A stretch of 64,000 nucleotides of DNA, taken from positions 682,001 through 746,000 of the forward strand of contig NZ_JBEXAC010000002.1 of assembly GCF_040567655.1 (NCBI RefSeq), in the 5' to 3' direction. Below, piece by piece: positions 62,595 to 64,000 of this stretch. The notes under the pieces were generated by a model, which was not told the DNA's origin, did not search any database, and saw only the letters and a list, made by a program, of their open reading frames with translations. The stretch comes from Chitinophaga sp. H8 (lineage in GTDB: Bacteria > Bacteroidota > Bacteroidia > Chitinophagales > Chitinophagaceae). Each line of letters begins with the position of its first letter. The stretch's first letter is position 1. Position numbers and translations under genes: made by a program.

Positions 62595-64000
62595 ATGGCT
62601 TGTGCCGGATGTGGTACGGGTGCAGAAGGGAAGCCGGCGGGATGTAAAGACAATGGAGGTTGCAGCAGTGGTGGATGTAATAGATTAAATGTATTTGACT
62701 GGCTGGCCAATATTCCCCTGAGTGATAGTTTAGCACCATTTGACATTATAGAAGTAACCTTTAATAATGGTAGTCGTAAAGATTTTTTCCGCAATGTAAC
62801 CAGGCAACTCTTTGAAAAAGGAGAAATGATTGCTGTGGAAGGCGTTAGCGGTTTTGACGTAGGTACGGTTAGTCTTACCGGAGAATTGGTAAAACTACAA
62901 ATGAAAAAACGGCGGGTAGAGGATACTCCCGAAGTAAAAAAAGTACTACGCAGGGCCACTACCGACGATTTGCAACGGATGAACGACAATAAATCCCGTG
63001 AAAAGGACGCCCTGATCAGATCAAGGGCTATTGCACGTAATCTGGGCCTGGAAATGAAACTGGCCGAGGTAGAAATCCAGGCAGATGGCCGTAAAGCCAC
63101 TTTCTTTTATACTGCCGATGACCGGGTAGACTTCCGTGAACTCATTAAAGTATATGCTGGTGAATTCCGTGCAAAGGTAGAAATGCGCCAGATAGGCGCC
63201 CGCCAGGAAGCGGGTAAAGTAGGCGGTATAGGTAGCTGCGGCAGAGAGCTTTGTTGCTCTACCTGGCTATCTGACTTCAAAAGTGTTAATACCACCGCTG
63301 CCCGTTACCAGAACCTCTCCATCAACCAGGCTAAACTTTCCGGCCAATGCGGCCGCCTGAAATGCTGCCTTAACTACGAACTGGATACCTACCTGGATGC
63401 TCTCAAAGGCTTTCCTGATGATGCAGATAGCATTGAAACTGCCAACGGTGTTGCTACTCTCCAGAAAAGAGATATCTTCAAATGCCTCATGTGGTATTCC
63501 TACTCCGGTAGTAATAAACAATACCCACTAACCATCAGCCGTGCCAAAGAAATCAGCCAGCTGAATAAACAAGGCATCAAACCAGACGACCTGAAAGCAG
63601 TTGAAATAGTTACTACTTCGAGCAAAGTGAAGGAAACAGACCTCGGCTTTGCGGATGTAGTAGGACAAATCAGCTTAAAATCACTGGAGAAAACTTCGCA
63701 GAAAAGAAAACAAAAGGACCGCGACCGTCAAAAACAAGGTGGAGAACAAAAGTCTGCATCTAAGCAAGAACAACGGTCCGCAAATAAAGGGGAAGGCAGA
63801 CCCGACAAAGCACCTCAAAAAGGTGGCCGTCCGGAGCAAAAAGGTGCCAGACCCGAACAAAAGGGCCCAAGGCCGGAGCAAAAAGGACCCAGACCCGAAC
63901 AAAAGCCCCGCCAGGAAAACAGGCTACCTCAAAAACAACAAGGCCAGCAACACGGGCAGGCTCCAGGTAATAAACCCCGGCAGGACCAGCAAAGACGTCC
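62595..64000 (+). CDS. ricT: PSP1-domain protein RicT/YaaT-like, partial at window end
   Basis: The frame is open from 62595 to the window edge (over 468 codons, no stop). The N-terminus is Cys-rich (MACAGCGTG, GGCSSGGC). The PSP1 core holds FDIIEVTFNNGSRKDFFRN, DRVDFRELIKVYAGEFRAKV and the paired cysteines of IGSCGRELCCSTWL and GQCGRLKCCLNYELDTYLD, which bind iron-sulfur in the Bacillus Ric complex. From about residue 365 a low-complexity Gln/Lys/Arg/Pro/Gly tail has RPEQKG repeated. Reverse-strand frames over this region are shadows. In Bacillus, RicT acts with RicA/RicF in RNA processing; that role is uncertain here. Confidence 0.92.
   Translation, partial: MACAGCGTGAEGKPAGCKDNGGCSSGGCNRLNVFDWLANIPLSDSLAPFDIIEVTFNNGSRKDFFRNVTRQLFEKGEMIAVEGVSGFDVGTVSLTGELVKLQMKKRRVEDTPEVKKVLRRATTDDLQRMNDNKSREKDALIRSRAIARNLGLEMKLAEVEIQADGRKATFFYTADDRVDFRELIKVYAGEFRAKVEMRQIGARQEAGKVGGIGSCGRELCCSTWLSDFKSVNTTAARYQNLSINQAKLSGQCGRLKCCLNYELDTYLDALKGFPDDADSIETANGVATLQKRDIFKCLMWYSYSGSNKQYPLTISRAKEISQLNKQGIKPDDLKAVEIVTTSSKVKETDLGFADVVGQISLKSLEKTSQKRKQKDRDRQKQGGEQKSASKQEQRSANKGEGRPDKAPQKGGRPEQKGARPEQKGPRPEQKGPRPEQKPRQENRLPQKQQGQQHGQAPGNKPRQDQQRR

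Noticed and set aside
62579..63100. A 173-codon minus-strand frame near the window end
   Set aside because: It lies fully inside the plus-strand ricT gene, whose PSP1 motifs are unmistakable; the reverse frame is a Ser/Arg-rich shadow.

Overview
The window is chromosomal DNA of a Bacteroidota bacterium, most likely Chitinophagaceae (Chitinophaga-like); this assignment is inferred, not searched. Supporting signs are a SusC/SusD pair, sigma-ABfr type promoters (TTTG ... TAnnTTTG), a thirty-nine-residue ribosomal protein THX, a large three-domain IspG, a methionine synthase split into two genes, BatB/BatC proteins, a RicT-like PSP1 protein after holB, and almost no Shine-Dalgarno sequences. No rRNA, tRNA, CRISPR array, insertion sequence or prophage was seen. 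Gene density is high and most genes are core or envelope functions.

Layout. 1-3.2 kb: an ECF sigma factor with an unusual duplicated anti-sigma-like membrane protein, an outer-membrane barrel protein and a small secreted protein, all on the minus strand. 3.6-10 kb: kbl (threonine/glycine metabolism), a class D beta-lactamase, batB-batC, a MepB-like protein with an AraC regulator, and peptide deformylase. 10-17 kb: a tripartite RND efflux operon (tolC-like, RND pump, adaptor) behind an AraC regulator. 17-23.5 kb: ispG, then a probable sulfur cluster (TsdA-like dihaem cytochrome, secreted DsrE protein, orphan binding protein, LysR regulator). 23.5-32.5 kb: MgtC-like protein, acetyltransferase, metallo-hydrolase, a second ECF sigma factor with two paralogous short anti-sigma-like proteins, a CoA-transferase, an MFS transporter and lipoproteins. 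32.7-38.2 kb: an AddB-like helicase-nuclease, an Ig-like lipoprotein and recR. 38.2-43.2 kb: split metH and, divergent from it, a minus-strand unit described below. 43.3-51.4 kb: exoIII, HU, THX, pdxH, a lipoprotein, pyrH and the rplM-rpsI-rpsB-tsf translation operon. 51.6-56.2 kb: susC-susD. 56.3-64 kb: a zinc metallopeptidase, radA, comF, glutathione peroxidase, a lipoprotein, holB and the start of ricT.

The most interesting structure is at 38.57-39.20 kb on the minus strand. A perfect Bacteroidetes promoter is followed by a clear SAM-I riboswitch, a 37-codon open reading frame that ends in three consecutive cysteine codons, a 73-codon open reading frame, and an intrinsic terminator with a U8 tract. 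This is a complete transcription unit of about 0.6 kb whose only products are two unknown small proteins, and it diverges from split metH. A second unexplained structure is an 11-nt periodic intergenic array (18 consecutive units at 38260-38457, a short relative at 5810-5881). Other points are an RGG-like tail on ribosomal protein S2, start codons lying directly against promoter -7 elements, and two orphan terminators before radA that may end small RNAs.
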